Below the pieces are notes generated by a model. That model was not told where the DNA came from. It saw only the letters and a program-made list of their open reading frames with translations, and did no database searches. Both the position numbers and the translations under genes were made by a program. Positions 61,547 through 64,000 of a stretch of 64,000 nucleotides of DNA are shown here, one piece after another; within the stretch, counting starts at the first letter, position 1; every line of letters starts with the position of its first letter. The stretch is from the NCBI RefSeq assembly GCF_052324685.1, contig NC_135220.1, positions 9,495,320 to 9,559,319 on the forward strand, given 5' to 3'. Source of the stretch: Brachyhypopomus gauderio. Taxonomy: Eukaryota; Chordata; Actinopteri; Gymnotiformes; Hypopomidae.

Positions 61547-62339
61547 ATGAATACTGAATTCACCTTCTAATGAGAGCACAGTAACCAGACAGTGTATAAG
61601 GGCCAGAATCTCAAATTACTATTCCTAACTTCTATTATAAACAAAGCATGTTGGATTTTTTTTTTCAAAATTGATAGCATTGAAAGTGCTAGTGTGAGAG
61701 AATGACTGTGTGTGTACGTGTCTATGTAAGGGGGGGGTGTACTTTTTCTAATCACTAAGATTATTAATGATACCTTTGTATATATTTAGCTGATTAAGAC
61801 TACTATAGCCTAGGAAACTCTAGAGGAAGTATTAATTTTATTATGAGTCCAACCATAAAAAAAAAAATTTGTTCTGGTTAGTAACTAAAAAGATGTTAAT
61901 CATGTTAATCATGTTTTCCTTCACACCTAGAGTCTTAGGTACAGTAGTAGTAAAGACATCATAGAAAATTACTAACTGAATCAGGAAAACTCATCTGTGC
62001 GAATTGTAAAGCAACCGGCTTCTTGAAAGGTGCTATACAAAAACCTAAAATTTCGTCCATTTATTCATTCATCACGTTCCTTGACCCCTGAACCTTACGG
62101 TTACAAATTTCTGAACAGGTTCAACATAATTTCTCTGTAACTTCACATATTATATCACAAACTTGCTAATTGTCAGGATGGTTTGTGATGTTGTTTGTGA
62201 TGTTATATAGCTGTTGTTTAGTTGCTGTTTAATGCTTTAAAAATCATGATTGCTCATGATTGAGAATAAAATATACCACAGCAAATTTTGTTGTCTCAAA
62301 AGAATTCAAACCAATCTATATATTATATCTGTATATATA
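61547..62339. other. downstream of the second TAAR; no gene seen
   Basis: AT-rich sequence, a short G run at ~61730, and weak poly(A) candidates (AATAAA at ~62265). Nothing coding. Confidence 0.4.
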
Positions 62340-62344
62340 TATAC

Positions 62345-62678
62345 TGTAACGCTGGGTGCAGGTGGAATGACGAGGCACGAAGTCCAGCTCTACACAGCAA
62401 CGTCACATTTATTCTACTCACAATGAATAGCACAGACAGCGCACATATAACACAAACACACTCACGTGTGAGACGCAGACAAAGACGAGCCCGGGACACT
62501 GCGCGAACACACATTAAATAGACAAACCACATAATCCCCGATTGATGACGAGACGAGCCACAGGTGAAACTGATAATCACACTCGGACACAACCACGATG
62601 ACACACAGACGCAGACGACTGGACGTAGACGACATAAACACACGCCCAGAGGGAGGGGTCAGGGGCTGTACCGTGACA
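62345..62678 (-). mobile_element. solo LTR, 334 bp, with perfect 5-bp target duplication
   Basis: On the minus strand it starts TGTCACGGTAC and ends AGCGTTACA. TATAC flanks both sides (62340-62344, 62679-62683). It carries a TATA-like TATTTAATG and AATAAATG ~120 nt later, as promoter and poly(A) signal. This is the form of a Gypsy-type LTR; internal sequence is absent. Confidence 0.8.
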
Positions 62679-62683
62679 TATAC

Positions 62684-62687
62684 ACAC

Positions 62688-62736
<49 letters not shown>

Positions 62737-62752
62737 TATATATATATATATA
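62684..62752. repeat. (CA)n-(TA)n compound microsatellite
   Basis: CA run passing into TA immediately beside the solo LTR; the LTR target TATAC came from this tract. Confidence 0.9.
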
Positions 62753-62804
62753 ATGTAAAGATAAAGATATATAATCATTACTTATTGTAAATACACTATA
62801 CTGC

Positions 62805-63826
62805 CAAAAGTATTTGCTCACCTATTCCTAATCCATAGGGTTCAATATGACGTTGGTCCATCCTTTACAGCTAGAAGGCAGTCCACAAGGTTTAGGAGTG
62901 TGTTTATGGAGATTTTTGATCATTCTTCCAGAAGCGCATTCGTGACGTTGGACGAAAAGGCCTGGCTCTCAGTCTCCGCTCTAATTAATCCCAAAGGTGT
63001 TCTGTCGGGTTGAGGTCAGGACTCTGTGCAGGCCAGTCAAGTTCATCCACACCAGACTCTGCCATCCATGTCTTTATGGATGTTGCTTTGTGCACAGTCA
63101 TGTTGGAAGAGGAAGGGGCCAGAGGAAGGGGCCAGCTCCAAACTGTTCCCACAAAGTCGGAGCATAGAATTGTTCAAAATGTCTTGGTATGCTGAAGCAT
63201 TCAGAGTTACTTTCACTGAAACTAAGGGTCTAAGCCCAGCTCCTGAAAAACAACCCCACACCATAATCCCCTCACCACCAAACAATGTAGTCAGACAAGT
63301 ACCGTTCTCCTGGCAACCGCTAAGCCCATATTCGCCATCAGAGAAGCATGATTCGTCACTCCAGAGAACGCACCTCCACTGCTCTAGAGTCCAGTGGTGG
63401 CGTGCTTTACACCACTGCATCCGATGCTTTGCATTGCACTTGGTGATGTATGGCTTGGATGCAGCTGCTCGACCATGGAAACCCATTCCATGAAGATTTC
63501 TGTGCACTGTTCTTGAGCTAATCTGAAGGCCACATGAAGTTTGGATGTCTTCGCACTATGCGCCAATCCCGCTCCGTTGGTTTACGTGGCCTACCACTTT
63601 GTGGCTGAGTTGCTGTTGTTACCAAACACTTTCATTTTCTTATAATACCACTGACAGTTGACACGTCACGACTTTGTTGCACAGGTGGCATCTTATCACA
63701 GTTCCTGAGAGTGATCCATTCTTTCACAAATGTTTGTAAAAACAGTCTGCATGCCTAGGTGATTAATGTTATACACCTGTGGCCATGGAAGTGATTGGAA
63801 CACCTGATTCTGATCATTTGGATGGA
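62805..63826 (-). pseudogene. decayed Tc1-like transposon lacking one terminus
   Basis: The left end CTATACTGCCAAAAGTATTT GCTCACC is a common fish Tc1 terminus. The minus strand carries transposase pieces: RNLHGMGFHGRAAASKPYI, LWSDESCFSDGEYGLSG (Asp 1), GEGIMVWGCFSGAG, FLFQHDCAQSN (Asp 2), then, in another frame, LDWPAQSPDLNPTEHLWD. The sequence matches the family to GATCATTTGGATGG at 63826, where the matching right terminus should follow but is replaced by TTTTTCTTTTATTATT. Frameshifts and stops make it inactive. Confidence 0.82.
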
Positions 63827-64000
63827 TTTTTCTTTTATTATTATTATTTCAATCCCTGTCCACGTGAGGGTTTGTACATTGGGTCTGTACATTGGGTTTG
63901 TAGGAATCGGGAGTGGGGTAATGTGAATGCTGCAAATTGTTGTTATAAATGTCTCATTTCAACTAATTGGAGGATTTGTTGACACGGTATCTATGCAGGA
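63827..64000. other. window end, nothing recognised
   Basis: T-rich start then unique sequence with a short GTACATTGGGT duplication (63877, 63889). Confidence 0.3.

Overview
The window is teleost fish genomic DNA. It has vertebrate GT-AG exon structure, very dense CA/TG microsatellites, many Tc1-like and hAT-like transposons, a tRNA-derived SINE, LINE, Gypsy and LTR fragments, and two intronless olfactory trace amine-associated receptor (TAAR) genes. The species cannot be fixed from sequence alone. No prokaryotic features, CRISPR arrays or tRNA/rRNA genes were seen.

Layout. (1) Positions ~1-43,700 hold one long + strand gene that I identify as gramd1b (GRAM domain-containing 1B, Aster-B), a protein that moves cholesterol from plasma membrane to ER at membrane contact sites. 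Twenty coding exons starting at the ATG at 10021 join in consistent phase to a 738-residue protein with GRAM domain, ASTER/VASt domain and C-terminal membrane anchor. A second, upstream first exon (ATG 456) ends in the same splice phase, so two promoters probably give two N-termini. Two consecutive exons are only 21 nt long. The stop codon is at 39109-39111, followed by a probable long 3'UTR ending near an AATAAA at 43677. (2) 43,700-53,500 has no recognisable host gene. It holds candidate conserved non-coding sequence and transposon debris: a Tc1-like copy with a minisatellite grown inside its transposase, a hAT-like MITE with a 36-nt G run, and LINE, Gypsy and Tc1 fragments. (3) 53,639-61,546 holds two tandem single-exon TAAR genes in the same orientation, separated by ~5.9 kb of repeats (a hAT nested in a LINE, a pair of inverted homologous arms, MITEs). 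Both receptors lack the TM3 aspartate used by classical amine receptors and carry an aspartate in TM5, as in the teleost-specific expansion. (4) 61,547-64,000 holds a solo LTR and a decayed Tc1 element.

The main structural theme is repeat biology inside gramd1b. Several introns have tandem arrays starting or ending within a few bases of splice sites, three acceptors directly follow long TG tracts, and one intronic minisatellite is interrupted by a MITE that is itself interrupted by a Tc1 element. I found no wholly new gene system. The best leads are the alternative first exons and overlapping uORF of gramd1b, the splice-site-abutting arrays, the TAAR pair, and the minisatellite apparently seeded by transposase codons.
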